A stretch of 64,000 nucleotides of DNA, from the NCBI RefSeq assembly GCF_019264355.1, contig NZ_JAHVAH010000001.1:480001-544000 (forward strand), given 5' to 3'. The notes beneath the pieces are model-generated. The model saw only the letters and a program-made list of their open reading frames with translations, ran no database searches and was not told the origin of the DNA. The position numbers and the translations under genes are program-made. Shown here piece by piece: positions 9,281-18,526 of this stretch. How positions within the stretch are numbered: position 1 is the stretch's first letter; every line of letters begins with the position of its first letter. Source of the DNA: Sphingomicrobium clamense (GTDB lineage Bacteria > Pseudomonadota > Alphaproteobacteria > Sphingomonadales > Sphingomonadaceae).

Positions 9281-10699
9281 ATGACGATCGACACGACCAA
9301 CCCCGCCACCGGCGAGACGATCGCCAAGCATCAGGAACTCGACGACGCGGGTATCGAGGCTGCGCTCGATCGCGCGCGCACACAGGCGGAGAAGTGGCGC
9401 GCCGTTCCGGTCGATAAGCGCGGGCGAATGCTGAGATCGATCGGCGACGCGTTCGAGGCGCGCCGGGAAGTTCTGGCGCGCCAGACGACCCTGGAGATGG
9501 GCAAGACTTACAAGAGCGCGCTCGCCGAGGCCGACAAGTGCGTCTCCGCCTTCCGCCATTTTGCAAAGCATGGCCCGTCTATGCTCGCACCCGAGACTTA
9601 CGAATTGACCAGCGGAGGCCGCGCCGAGACTCGCTGGCAGCCGCTCGGCCCCGTGCTCGCGGTCATGCCGTGGAATTTCCCGATGTGGCAGGTGGTCCGC
9701 TTCCTCGTCCCCTGCATCCTCGCCGGCAATGTCGGGCTATTGAAGCATGCCAGCGTCACCATGGGCGTGGGCGAGATGCTCGACGAAGTAGTGCGCGAAG
9801 GTGGCGCACCGGGCGGGCTGTTCCAGAACCTGGTCATTTCTTCGGATAAGGTTGCGGGCATCATCGCCGACGATCGCGTCAAGGCGGTGACGCTCACGGG
9901 GAGCGAGGGCGCGGGCAGCATGGTCGGCGAGGCCGCCGGCAAGGCGCTCAAGAAGGTCGTCCTCGAACTGGGCGGCTCCGACCCCTTCATCGTGATGCCC
10001 AGTGCCGATCTCGACGACGCCGTCTCCACCGCGGTCAAGGCGCGCATCCAGAATACGGGCCAGTCCTGCATCTGCGGCAAGCGGATGATCGTCCACGCCG
10101 ATATCCATGACGAGTTTCGCGACCGCTTCATCGCCGCGATGAACGATGTCGTCGCGGGCGACCCGTTCGATGACGCGACCGACATGGGCCCGCTTTCGAG
10201 CATGGACCAGCTGGAGACGGTCGAAAAGCAACTGGCCGCAGCGAAGGAAGCGGGCGCCACGCTTCACGGGGGCGACGTGCCATCGCGCGGCGGTGCCTAT
10301 ATCGAGGCGGGCGTTCTTGAACATGTCCCGCTCGACAGCGACGTGGCGCGCGAGGAAATTTTCGGCCCCATCGCGATGCTGTTTCGCGCCGACGACCGCG
10401 ACGACGCGCTCCGCATTGCCAATGCCACACCCTACGGGCTGGGCGCTGCGGTCTTCTCTGGCGATGCCGAAGAGGCCGACTGGTTCGCCGAGCGCATCGA
10501 ATCCGGGATGGTCGCCATCAACCAGATGCTGGCGAGCGACCCTGCCGCGCCCTTCGGTGGCATCAAGCTGTCGGGCCATGGCCGCGAGCTTTCACGCCAC
10601 GGCCTCCACGAGTTCATGAACCTGAAAACGGTGCTGCTGGACTGCGACTATTCGCGGAACGCGCGTTGCCGAAGCCGCGTGATCGGCGTGAGGATATAG
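9281..10699 (+). CDS. NAD(P)-dependent succinate-semialdehyde-type aldehyde dehydrogenase
   Basis: The start is ATG 9281, which has GGAGG five bases upstream. The 472-residue enzyme carries the general base in LELGGSDPF (Glu229) and the nucleophile in NTGQSCICGKRM (Cys263). Its opening TNPATGETI and the motif PWNFPMWQV place it near the Sad/GabD group, which oxidises succinate semialdehyde to succinate. The family usually stops shortly after FMNLKTV. Here the frame continues about 20 residues (DCDYSRNARCRSRVIGVRI) into the convergent hlyD gene, a 52-bp overlap. Confidence 0.85.
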   Translation: MTIDTTNPATGETIAKHQELDDAGIEAALDRARTQAEKWRAVPVDKRGRMLRSIGDAFEARREVLARQTTLEMGKTYKSALAEADKCVSAFRHFAKHGPSMLAPETYELTSGGRAETRWQPLGPVLAVMPWNFPMWQVVRFLVPCILAGNVGLLKHASVTMGVGEMLDEVVREGGAPGGLFQNLVISSDKVAGIIADDRVKAVTLTGSEGAGSMVGEAAGKALKKVVLELGGSDPFIVMPSADLDDAVSTAVKARIQNTGQSCICGKRMIVHADIHDEFRDRFIAAMNDVVAGDPFDDATDMGPLSSMDQLETVEKQLAAAKEAGATLHGGDVPSRGGAYIEAGVLEHVPLDSDVAREEIFGPIAMLFRADDRDDALRIANATPYGLGAAVFSGDAEEADWFAERIESGMVAINQMLASDPAAPFGGIKLSGHGRELSRHGLHEFMNLKTVLLDCDYSRNARCRSRVIGVRI

Positions 10700-11988
10700 T
10701 CGAGCACCGACTGTTTCTCACCCAGCAGCATCACGTTGACGACCATCCCCGGACCGATCTCCAGATTACGTTCGTCGTCGGGAATGTCGGTCGTCGCGAG
10801 CTGCACCGTGTAGAAACTGGCGCCGGTCCGCTCGTCGACCGTCGTGTCGGGCGAGATGGTCAGCACCTCGCCCTCCAGATAGCCGTATACCGCCGAATTG
10901 TAGGCAGTCAGCTCGATCCGCGCGTCCTGACCGATCCGGACCTGCGCGATGTCCTTGGGACTGATCGAAGCTTCGACGATCAATTCGTCTCCCGAGGGCA
11001 CGACCTCGACCAGCGGTTGTCCCGGCGCCACCGTGCCGCCGACGGTCGACACCAGCACGCGATTGACCGAGCCCGACAAGGGCGAACGCACGATCGTCCG
11101 CTCGACCCGATCGGCGAGCGCGGGCAGGTTTCGCTGTAACGCCGCCGCCTGCGCCTGCACCGTCGCCAATTCGTTGGCAGCCCGCGCGCGCCACTGCTGG
11201 CGGGCCTGCGCAAGGCTCGAGCGCGCTTCCGCCACCGAAGCCTCGGCACGGCTGACCGCTGCTGCAGCCGCCTGCGCATCGTAGGAGGCGGACGAAAGCC
11301 GCGATTCCGCTTGCTGGAGCGAAAGGCGCGGTTCGATCCCGCGTTCGACCAGCGGGCGCAGCGCGTCCACCTCGGCCTGGGCGCCATCGCGGGCGGCGAC
11401 GCGGCTGGCATAGCTCGAGCGTGCTTCGGCGACCGCGCGCGTGGACTGGCTGATCCGCGCCTGCGCGGCGCTGACGAGGCCCGACAATTCGGCCATGCGC
11501 GAGGCATAGAGCGCGCGTTCGATCTCGATCTGGCCCGCCATCGATGCGTCCGAAGCCGGCGGGAAGCGCGGGGTTTCGCCGCGGATCTCGGCCTGCAGGC
11601 GTCGCGCTTTGAGGTCGAGCGCTTCGTATTCGGTGCGGCTGGCGCCCAGCGCGGCGCCGGTCTGGGTCTGGTCCAAGGCGATCAGCGGATCACCCTCGGA
11701 GACGTCATCGCCGACCTTCGCCATGATCTCGCTCACCACGCCGCCTTCGAGGTTTGAAACGACTTGCATCTGCGGGCCGGGGACGATGCGCCCATGTCCG
11801 CGAATGGTGCGGTCCAGCTCGGTGAAGGCGGCCCAGATCAGCGCCGCGACGAAGAAGAAGACGACCAGCCAGAGGAGCAAGTTCGACATTTCGCGCGGCT
11901 TGATCTTGCTGTTGAGATCGTCGAGCCAGCTGGGCTCGCGCTGGGTGTCAGGCGCAGCGGGGAGCGAGATGGCAGGATTATCGGTCAT
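10648..11988 (-). CDS. HlyD-family type I secretion periplasmic adaptor
   Basis: The 446-residue membrane fusion protein spans the periplasm between the ABC exporter and TolC. A short cytosolic N-terminus (MTDNPAISLPAAPD) is followed by one membrane segment (LLLWLVVFFFVAALIWAAF). A lipoyl half-motif (GRIVPGPQMQVVSNLEGGVV) precedes long alpha-helical hairpins at about 90-270 and a beta-barrel C-terminus. The start ATG 11988 overlaps the ABC gene end by 11 bases. It is the last gene of the tolC-ABC-hlyD operon. Its 3' end overlaps the convergent dehydrogenase gene. Confidence 0.92.
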   Translation of the reverse strand: MTDNPAISLPAAPDTQREPSWLDDLNSKIKPREMSNLLLWLVVFFFVAALIWAAFTELDRTIRGHGRIVPGPQMQVVSNLEGGVVSEIMAKVGDDVSEGDPLIALDQTQTGAALGASRTEYEALDLKARRLQAEIRGETPRFPPASDASMAGQIEIERALYASRMAELSGLVSAAQARISQSTRAVAEARSSYASRVAARDGAQAEVDALRPLVERGIEPRLSLQQAESRLSSASYDAQAAAAAVSRAEASVAEARSSLAQARQQWRARAANELATVQAQAAALQRNLPALADRVERTIVRSPLSGSVNRVLVSTVGGTVAPGQPLVEVVPSGDELIVEASISPKDIAQVRIGQDARIELTAYNSAVYGYLEGEVLTISPDTTVDERTGASFYTVQLATTDIPDDERNLEIGPGMVVNVMLLGEKQSVLDYILTPITRLRQRAFRE

Positions 11989-13792
11989 CGGCCTCGCCCT
12001 GATTGGTCGCAGTTGCAGTGTCGGGCTTGTCCAGCTTTTCAGCCTTGGCGGCGGCAGGCTTGGCCCGGCTTCGCTGCGCATCCCCCCGGATCTTGGCCAG
12101 CACCTTGTCGCGCGGTCCGTCGGCGACGACCGTCTTGTTGTGCAGCAGGATGATGCGGTCGACCAGCTTGAGCACCGATGGGCGGTGCGTGATCAGTATG
12201 AGCGTGCGCCCCTCGCACTCGGCTTTCAATGCCTGAATCAGCGCGGCCTCGGTCTGGTCGTCCATCGCGCTGGTGGGTTCATCGAAGATGAAGATGGCAG
12301 GCTTTCCGGCCAGCGCGCGGGCAATGCCGATCGTTTGCCGCTGTCCGCCCGACAGACCCTCACCGCGGTCGGCGAGGTGCAGGTCGTAGCCGTTGACGAT
12401 CTGGCCCATGAAGCGGTGGGTGCCCGAAATCTCGGCTGCGCGCACCAGTTCGGCATCGTCGACGCCCTCGCGCCCGAGCGAGATATTCTCGCGCACTGTG
12501 CCCGACAGCAGCGACGTGTCCTGCATGATCGAGCCGATCGACTTGCGATAATGTTCGGGCTTGAGCTGGCGGATGTCGGTGCCGTCGAGCATGATCACCC
12601 CATCTGTGGGCGGGAACAGGCCAAGGATCAGCTTGGCGATGGTCGACTTGCCCGAGCCGACACGGCCTAGCAGCGCGACATGCTCGCCCGGGTTGATGGT
12701 GAAATTGATCCGCTCGAGTGCGGTTTCCGCAGCGCCGGGATAGCGAAACTCGACGTTTCTAAATTCGATCTTGCCCTTGATGTCCGCCAGATGGAGCGGC
12801 TCGGATTGCGGGCCTTCCTTGGGCGTTTCCATGATCGCATCGATCTGGCGATAGGCCGTCTTGGTCATCGAGATGCGCGCGAGGAGGCTGGCGATCTGCC
12901 CCAGCGGCGCGACCGCGCGTCCGGCGAGGATCGAGCAGGCGATCAGCCCGCCCATGGTCAGGCGCTGTTCGGCGATCAGGCCGACGCCGATGACGATGAC
13001 CCCGGCATAGGCGATCATCTGAGCGCTCGTGGCGCTGTTTACGCTGATCGCGGACACCAGCCGCTGGCGGAGCGAGAAGTCCGAGTGCTGGCGGATCGCT
13101 TCCAGCCAACGCTTGGTCAGAATCGGGCCCGCATTGGACGCCTTGACCATTTCCAGCCCGCCGATCGTCTCGACCAGTACGCTCTGCTTAAGCAGCCCCT
13201 CCTGCATCGACTGCTTCGAGAGCCGGTCGAGCGCGGGCTGGGTCAGGTAACCGATCAGGATGACGATCGGGACCAGAAGTGCCGGGACGATCACCACCGG
13301 CCCGCCGATCAGGAAGATGACGAGCAGCGACATCAAGATGAAGGGCACGTCGACAATGGCCGAGACGGTTGCCGACGCAAAGAAGTCGCGCAGGGTTTCC
13401 AGCTCGCGCATCAGCCCAGCAAGTGCGCCGGTCGAGCCCTTTTTCAGGTCCATGCGGATGTTGAGCATATGGTCGAAGACGTTGCGCCCGACCGCCCGGT
13501 CGATATCCGCCCCTGCCACGTCGACGAAGTAAGCGCGCAGCGTGCGCAGCACGAAGTCGAGTATGATGACGAGCGCAAGCCCGATCGACAGCGCGATCAA
13601 GGATTCGGTGGCGTTGTTCGGGACGACACGGTCGTACACCGTCATCGTGAACAAGGGCGTGGCAAGCGCGAACAAATTGACCATGAAGGCGGCGATCGCG
13701 ACCTTCATATAGACCGACTTGTTCTGGCGGATCGGTTCGATCAGCCAGCGGGAAATGCCGCCTTCGGGGATGCCGAAAAATCGGGCGATCAT
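11978..13792 (-). CDS. Type I secretion ABC transporter (permease-ATPase fusion)
   Basis: The 604-residue exporter has a six-helix membrane domain (about residues 25-300) fused to an ATPase. Walker A is GRVGSGKST, the signature is LSGGQRQTIG and Walker B is AIFIFDEPTSAMDD. The VYDRVVPNNATESL segment resembles LapB/LssB-type RTX exporters. The protein starts almost directly at the membrane domain, with no C39 peptidase or C39-like domain. It should therefore export uncleaved substrates with C-terminal signals, as PrtD-type exporters do. ATG 13792 overlaps the tolC stop (ATGA). Confidence 0.93.
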   Translation of the reverse strand: MIARFFGIPEGGISRWLIEPIRQNKSVYMKVAIAAFMVNLFALATPLFTMTVYDRVVPNNATESLIALSIGLALVIILDFVLRTLRAYFVDVAGADIDRAVGRNVFDHMLNIRMDLKKGSTGALAGLMRELETLRDFFASATVSAIVDVPFILMSLLVIFLIGGPVVIVPALLVPIVILIGYLTQPALDRLSKQSMQEGLLKQSVLVETIGGLEMVKASNAGPILTKRWLEAIRQHSDFSLRQRLVSAISVNSATSAQMIAYAGVIVIGVGLIAEQRLTMGGLIACSILAGRAVAPLGQIASLLARISMTKTAYRQIDAIMETPKEGPQSEPLHLADIKGKIEFRNVEFRYPGAAETALERINFTINPGEHVALLGRVGSGKSTIAKLILGLFPPTDGVIMLDGTDIRQLKPEHYRKSIGSIMQDTSLLSGTVRENISLGREGVDDAELVRAAEISGTHRFMGQIVNGYDLHLADRGEGLSGGQRQTIGIARALAGKPAIFIFDEPTSAMDDQTEAALIQALKAECEGRTLILITHRPSVLKLVDRIILLHNKTVVADGPRDKVLAKIRGDAQRSRAKPAAAKAEKLDKPDTATATNQGEADDR

Positions 13793-15273
13793 GGTACGGA
13801 AATCCTCAAGTCGTTGGCCGTGTATTCCTCGACGCCCAGAACGTCGAGCAGCTGTCCGGTGCGGGAGAGCAGGACATAGCGGGCAGCGTCAAGCTCGGTG
13901 GCCGTCTGCAGATAGAGCGCGGCGATCTCGAAATAGCTCTCCTGCGCCTGCAGCACGTCGAACAGGGTGCCGCGCGTGGCGCGAAACCGTTCGTAAATGA
14001 CGTCGCGCGACTGGCGCGCGGAGATATAGGCGCTCTCGATCGCTGCCAGCTGGGCCTCGAGCGCTTGGACGTCGCTCCATGCGACGGCCGCTGTTCGCAG
14101 CGCTTCCTCCCTGACGCCTTCGAGCCGCGCGAGACGCTGGTCCGCGCGCGCTTCGGCCTGGTCGGCGCGCGGGTCGGCGCCACCAAAGAAGCGTTTTTGG
14201 AGGACGATGGTCCCGCGAATGTCGTAATCGCCGTCATTCTCGAACAGGCCGAAACGGCCTCCCTCCAGGCGGGCATCGATGGTCGGCAGCGTTTCCGCGC
14301 GTTGGGCGTGCGCTTCCTGCCGGGCGGCAAAAAGCTGCGCCGACGCGATCTTCACCTCGGGAAGCTGTAGCGCGGCGGCACGCGCCGCCTCCTGAGTGTC
14401 GAGCCCCGAGCCCACGGCGGGAGCGCGTTCGAGGCTCGCGGGAGCGGCAACGCCGAAATATTCGAGGTAGCGCGCCTCGGCGTTGGCGAGCCGCCGACGA
14501 TAGGTCGCCGCGCGAGCCTGGCCCGACGCGATGTCGCTCTGCACGCGCGCAAGATCGCCCGGTGCCGAAGCGCCTTGGTTCACGCGCGCGCGCACGGCAT
14601 CCCGCAGCTCGACCTGGCGCTCGACGAAGCTGTCGGCGAATTGCACCAGCGTCTGCATGGTGAACACGTCGTACCAGATAGAGATGGCCTCGAGCGCGGC
14701 CGCATCGCCGCGCCGCACCTGCTCGTAACGCGCGGCGTCGAGCCGGTGACCGGCTGCGCTGATCCGCCGGGACGCTGCTCCGTAATCCCAGATGCGCTGC
14801 GACACCGAAAAGGTCGCGTCGGTCCGCCCGGTCGCGCGCGAGCGCTCGATGATATTGTCGGGATCGTTGGAAAAGTTTCGCGCGATCGAACGGCGACCCG
14901 ACAAGGCGAGGTCGACATCGGGCACCAGCCCCATCTGCGCCTCGCGTCGTGCCGCTTCTGCTTCGTCGATGATGGCGGCGGCCTCATCCACGGTCGGAAA
15001 GTCGCGCATGGCCTCGCGGACCTGCTGGGCGAAAACGTCGAAGGGGGCAGTGTCGTTCAAATGCCGGATGAGCGGATCGTCGGCCGGTACGATTGCCATC
15101 GGGTCCGCGACCGGGGCGGGGAGCTCGACCGGCCCGGCTTCATCCTGTTGCGCCATTGCCGTGGTCGGGAAATGCGCGAGGCAGGCAGCGCCGAGCATCG
15201 CTGCCACGACCAGGCACCGCCGACTGCCATTGCGATCGCGCGCCCTCTGCTGGCCTTGCTCTTGCGGCTTCAT
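13789..15273 (-). CDS. TolC-family outer membrane channel of the type I system
   Basis: The 494-residue protein has a signal peptide (residues about 20-42, ending TTAMAQ) and two repeated outer-membrane-efflux-protein regions rich in long amphipathic helices. It forms the trimeric exit duct for substrates delivered by the ABC/HlyD pair encoded just downstream. It is the first gene of the operon and diverges from the RTX gene at 15391, with about 117 bp between them holding both promoters. The coding order tolC-ABC-hlyD differs from the E. coli haemolysin layout, where tolC is unlinked. Confidence 0.9.
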   Translation of the reverse strand: MKPQEQGQQRARDRNGSRRCLVVAAMLGAACLAHFPTTAMAQQDEAGPVELPAPVADPMAIVPADDPLIRHLNDTAPFDVFAQQVREAMRDFPTVDEAAAIIDEAEAARREAQMGLVPDVDLALSGRRSIARNFSNDPDNIIERSRATGRTDATFSVSQRIWDYGAASRRISAAGHRLDAARYEQVRRGDAAALEAISIWYDVFTMQTLVQFADSFVERQVELRDAVRARVNQGASAPGDLARVQSDIASGQARAATYRRRLANAEARYLEYFGVAAPASLERAPAVGSGLDTQEAARAAALQLPEVKIASAQLFAARQEAHAQRAETLPTIDARLEGGRFGLFENDGDYDIRGTIVLQKRFFGGADPRADQAEARADQRLARLEGVREEALRTAAVAWSDVQALEAQLAAIESAYISARQSRDVIYERFRATRGTLFDVLQAQESYFEIAALYLQTATELDAARYVLLSRTGQLLDVLGVEEYTANDLRISVP

Positions 15274-15390
15274 TTCCCTCTACGCCCCCAACCCGATTCG
15301 TGGTCGCATCATGGAGCGAAGGGCCGTCCCAGTAAATCGCATCGTCGAAACTGCAACATTTGAAACACGAAACACGGCCGTCTGAAACGC

Positions 15391-17205
15391 TTGGCACCGT
15401 TCATAGGGCTGACCTCGGCCCCTCTCATGCCGGACAATCAGGGCATCGGCGACGGAAGCTCGAAACGCACCGTCCGGAACGAGAGCAAGGAGCAGAAAAA
15501 TGCCTGTATTTTGGCCACTGGCGACGGTACGGCGGATGCCGACTTCATTCTAAGCCAGAATAACAATAACGACCTCAACGGGTTTGGCGGCGACGACGTC
15601 CTGCTGGGCGATATGGGTAATTTCATCGCCCCCACATCGACGGACATGACCACCAACCACAGCTTTGAAACGGCGCGGGATCTGGACCTGTCGTCCTTCG
15701 TTTGGTCGGTCGACGAGAACCCGTTGTTCGGCGACGATACGATCCCGCACGCAACGGTGATCGATACCGCCGAGGCCGGACAGCTGGCCTATTACTCGAT
15801 CGAACTGGTGCAGGGTCAGCAGATCACTATCGATTTCGACGCCGCGGCGGGTTCGCTGGGCGGTGACATCAGCACCAATACCGAGGTTTGGATTTACAAC
15901 GCCGGGCAAGTCGAGGTCGCCTATAACAATACGGGCGGCGTGGAACTGGGCGGCGAAGGCAGCATCAGCGCGGCCGACGCCTACCTGACCTACACCATCC
16001 CGACGACCGGCACCTATTATATCGTCGTGGGAGAATGGCATTTCATTGGCGACGGCACCTTCGAGGGTGGCGAGCAATATATGATGAACGTCTCGGTGAC
16101 CGGTCACGCCGTGCACACCCCAGATGTCCAGGCAGCCGACAATATCGACGGTGGCCCCGGCGACGACCTGATCATGGGCGTCGGTGGCAATGACTATATG
16201 GAAGGCGACGGCGGCAACGACCGCATGCTTGGTGGCTCGGGCGACGATGTCATGCTCGGCGGACTTGGCGCGGACGTCATGTTCGGGGATTCCGGCCTCG
16301 ACGAAATGTACGGCAATGCCGGCAACGACACCATGTATGGCGGCTCGCGGGTCGACGAGCTGTATGGCGGGTCGGGCAACGATTCCATGTTCGCAGGCTC
16401 GGGCAATGACCGCATGAATGGTGGGTCGGGTAACGACCTGATGTTTGGCGGAAACGACAACGACCTGCTGATCGGCGGGCCGGACGACGACAATATCGTC
16501 GGCGGCAATGGCGATGACGAGATCGTCGGCGGCACTGGCATCGACACGGCCAACTTCTCGGGCTCGGGCAATGCGGTCGACGTCAACTTGATCGAGGGGA
16601 CGGCGACCGGTGAAGGCAATGACACGCTTGCCTCGATCGAGAACGTCATCGGTTCGGGCCAGGCCGACACGATCCGCGGCGACGGCGTCGACAACGAAAT
16701 CGAAGGCCGCGGTGGCAGCGATACGATCTTCGGGAATGCCGGGAACGACACCATTTCGGGTGGCTCGCTCAACGACGATATCTTCGGTGGGGTCGGTCAC
16801 AACACGTTGATGGGCGACAGCGGCAACGACAAGCTCAACGGCGGTTCGGGTAACGACTGGATCGAAGGCGGCAATGACGACGACCTCCTGATCGGCGGCC
16901 CCGGCGACGACTTCCTCACCGGTGGTGCAGGCGTCGACCACATGATCGGGGGAAGCGGTGACGACACCTTCTTCTTCCAGGATGGCTCGGGCAACGATTC
17001 GATCGAGGGATTCATGGCCGGCGAAGGCAGTGTCGACGTGCTCGATTATAGCGCGCTGGGCATCTCCTTCGGCGACCTAAATATCGCACAGCAGGGTAGC
17101 AACACACTGATCCAGACGCCCAATGGCGACACGGTGCTGCTGCTCGACGTGCTGCCCAACCAGCTAGATCCGATCTCGGACTTCAACTTCAACCTGCCTG
17201 CCTGA
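15391..17205 (+). CDS. RTX calcium-binding protein, likely type I substrate
   Basis: The open frame gives 604 residues. A pre-peptidase C-terminal-like beta domain (about 120-235) is followed by two blocks of GGxGxDxLx nonapeptide repeats (about 255-390 and 425-530). A C-terminal tail FNFNLPA resembles RTX export signals. No catalytic domain is visible, so it may be an adhesin or surface-layer-type protein. The only in-frame start, TTG 15391, has no ribosome site and adds about 40 atypical residues including a cysteine. A strong AAGGAG-ATG at 15487-15502 is one base out of frame. Confidence 0.85.
   Translation: MAPFIGLTSAPLMPDNQGIGDGSSKRTVRNESKEQKNACILATGDGTADADFILSQNNNNDLNGFGGDDVLLGDMGNFIAPTSTDMTTNHSFETARDLDLSSFVWSVDENPLFGDDTIPHATVIDTAEAGQLAYYSIELVQGQQITIDFDAAAGSLGGDISTNTEVWIYNAGQVEVAYNNTGGVELGGEGSISAADAYLTYTIPTTGTYYIVVGEWHFIGDGTFEGGEQYMMNVSVTGHAVHTPDVQAADNIDGGPGDDLIMGVGGNDYMEGDGGNDRMLGGSGDDVMLGGLGADVMFGDSGLDEMYGNAGNDTMYGGSRVDELYGGSGNDSMFAGSGNDRMNGGSGNDLMFGGNDNDLLIGGPDDDNIVGGNGDDEIVGGTGIDTANFSGSGNAVDVNLIEGTATGEGNDTLASIENVIGSGQADTIRGDGVDNEIEGRGGSDTIFGNAGNDTISGGSLNDDIFGGVGHNTLMGDSGNDKLNGGSGNDWIEGGNDDDLLIGGPGDDFLTGGAGVDHMIGGSGDDTFFFQDGSGNDSIEGFMAGEGSVDVLDYSALGISFGDLNIAQQGSNTLIQTPNGDTVLLLDVLPNQLDPISDFNFNLPA
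15487..15512 (+). promoter_or_regulatory. Strong ribosome site and out-of-frame ATG at RTX gene start
   Basis: AAGGAG at 15487-15492 lies seven bases before ATG 15500. That ATG reads MPVF and then hits a stop at about 15551. One extra T in the four-T run 15509-15512 would join it to the RTX frame as MPVFLATGDGTADADF, a normal-looking RTX N-terminus. Confidence 0.6.
16145..16550 (+). repeat. RTX nonapeptide repeat block 1
   Basis: A run of coding repeats of about 27 bases each encodes variants of GGSGNDxMx (for example LGGSGDDVM, YGGSGNDSM, NGGSGNDLM). These fold into calcium-binding parallel beta-rolls after export. Confidence 0.85.
16660..16965 (+). repeat. RTX nonapeptide repeat block 2
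   Basis: A second set of GGxGxDxIx repeats (GRGGSDTIF, NAGNDTISG, NGGSGNDWI, TGGAGVDHM) follows a linker containing TLASIENVIGSGQADTI, a common spacer in RTX proteins. Confidence 0.85.
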
Positions 17206-17227
17206 TCGGGGCACGGCCCAAGATCGA

Positions 17228-17259
17228 GGGGCGCTCCGTCAGCGATGACGGGGCGCCCC
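17228..17259. terminator. Hairpin between convergent RTX gene and pfp
   Basis: A 14-bp stem (17228-17241 with 17246-17259, one G-T pair) and four-base loop lies between two convergent stop codons. The flanking T-tract is short on both strands, so termination strength is uncertain. Confidence 0.6.
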
Positions 17260-17273
17260 TTCGCTTGAGGCGG

Positions 17274-18470
17274 TTAGGCCTGCCCGAGTTCCCGCAGCAG
17301 TTCGCCGAACCATGGCAGCGTCGTATCGAACGCCTTGCCGCCCGCGATCCGCTCGAATTCGATGACGCGCAGCACGTCGTCATGCCCTTCGTCATGGCCG
17401 ACGACGCCGCTTTCACCACGCAGTGCGGCGTCGACCGCCAGCGTCGTGCATTGCGCGATCAGTTCGCGGTCGGCCGCATTGGCGGGTGCCGAGCGGGAGA
17501 AATAGCCGCTCTTCTGCACCAGCACTTTCTCCGCGCCGAGTTCGCTGGCGAAGCGGTCGGCAAACCATTGGCCCGGATTGATCTTGTCGAGCTTGACGTG
17601 TCCGAAGGCGTCGCGAGGGACCTCTTCCCCGGCGGCCTCCATCTCGGCGACATTTTCGTCGCGCCCTGCGCCTTCGGAGATGAAAAGATTTACGCCGCCA
17701 TGTTCTTTCATGACGTCGCACAACCGCTTCGCCTCGGCCGCGATGTCGATCGCGCGTTCGGGGATATAGACCCCGTGCACGTCCCAGCGCGCGGCGGCAT
17801 TGTCGACCCATTCGGCAAAGGGCGCGGTCTTGACCCATTCGTGATGCGCGCGCGCCGTCGCGGCGGTCAGCCAGCCGCAGCTGCGCCCCATCACCTCGTG
17901 CACGATCAGCATGTTCGGGTTGGCCGAAAACTCGGCGATGATGTTGCGCGCGTATAGGGCGCCCTGCTCGACCGCAGTCCACGCGCCAAGCGACTGGCGG
18001 ATCGGGACGACGTCATTGTCGATCGTCTTGGGCAAGCCGACGACGGTGAGGTCGTGACCGTGACTGTCGAGATAGGCGGCGAGGTCGGCAGCCGCGGTAT
18101 TGGTATCGTCGCCCCCGATCGTGTGAAGGATATCGACCCCGTCCGCGCGGAGCTGCCGCGCCGCAACCTCCAGCGGATTCTGACCCTTCTCGACGAGACC
18201 GCGTTTGATGCAGTCCTCGACATTGGTCAGCTTGACCCGGCTATTGCCGATCGGGCTACCGCCGAAGGCGTGGAGCTGCCCGGCGCTGGCACGGACCTCG
18301 GGTGTCGCCTCGACCCAGTTGCCCGTCAGCAGCCCGGCATAGCCATTGCGATAGGCGATGATGCGGATGTCGGGCGCGATCTCGGTATAGCGCTCGATCA
18401 ACCCGCCCACTGCGGACGACAGGCACGGGGCGAGCCCACCGGCAGTGAGCATGGCGACGGTCTTGGTCAT
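17274..18470 (-). CDS. pfp: Pyrophosphate-dependent phosphofructokinase
   Basis: The 398-residue enzyme interconverts fructose 6-phosphate and fructose 1,6-bisphosphate using PPi. TIGGDDTNT (residues 118-125) has the second Asp that selects PPi over ATP, and PKTIDND (147-153) is the PPi-PFK catalytic motif. The frame stays open upstream into the tRNA, but ATG 18470 gives the family N-terminus MTKTVAMLTAGGLAPCLSSA. The reversible PPi enzyme pairs logically with the H+-pyrophosphatase encoded at 23678, since both depend on the cellular PPi pool. Confidence 0.92.
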   Translation of the reverse strand: MTKTVAMLTAGGLAPCLSSAVGGLIERYTEIAPDIRIIAYRNGYAGLLTGNWVEATPEVRASAGQLHAFGGSPIGNSRVKLTNVEDCIKRGLVEKGQNPLEVAARQLRADGVDILHTIGGDDTNTAAADLAAYLDSHGHDLTVVGLPKTIDNDVVPIRQSLGAWTAVEQGALYARNIIAEFSANPNMLIVHEVMGRSCGWLTAATARAHHEWVKTAPFAEWVDNAAARWDVHGVYIPERAIDIAAEAKRLCDVMKEHGGVNLFISEGAGRDENVAEMEAAGEEVPRDAFGHVKLDKINPGQWFADRFASELGAEKVLVQKSGYFSRSAPANAADRELIAQCTTLAVDAALRGESGVVGHDEGHDDVLRVIEFERIAGGKAFDTTLPWFGELLRELGQA

Positions 18471-18526
18471 GCCCGCGCTCTTGCCAGCCGGAAAGGCGGC
18501 TCGGCAAGCGTCGATGTAAGGGAGGG

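Noticed and set aside
16145..16965. Tandem DNA repeats that could suggest a CRISPR array
   Set aside because: The roughly 27-base units are in frame, degenerate and encode GGxGxDxLx; no constant repeat-spacer pattern or cas genes.
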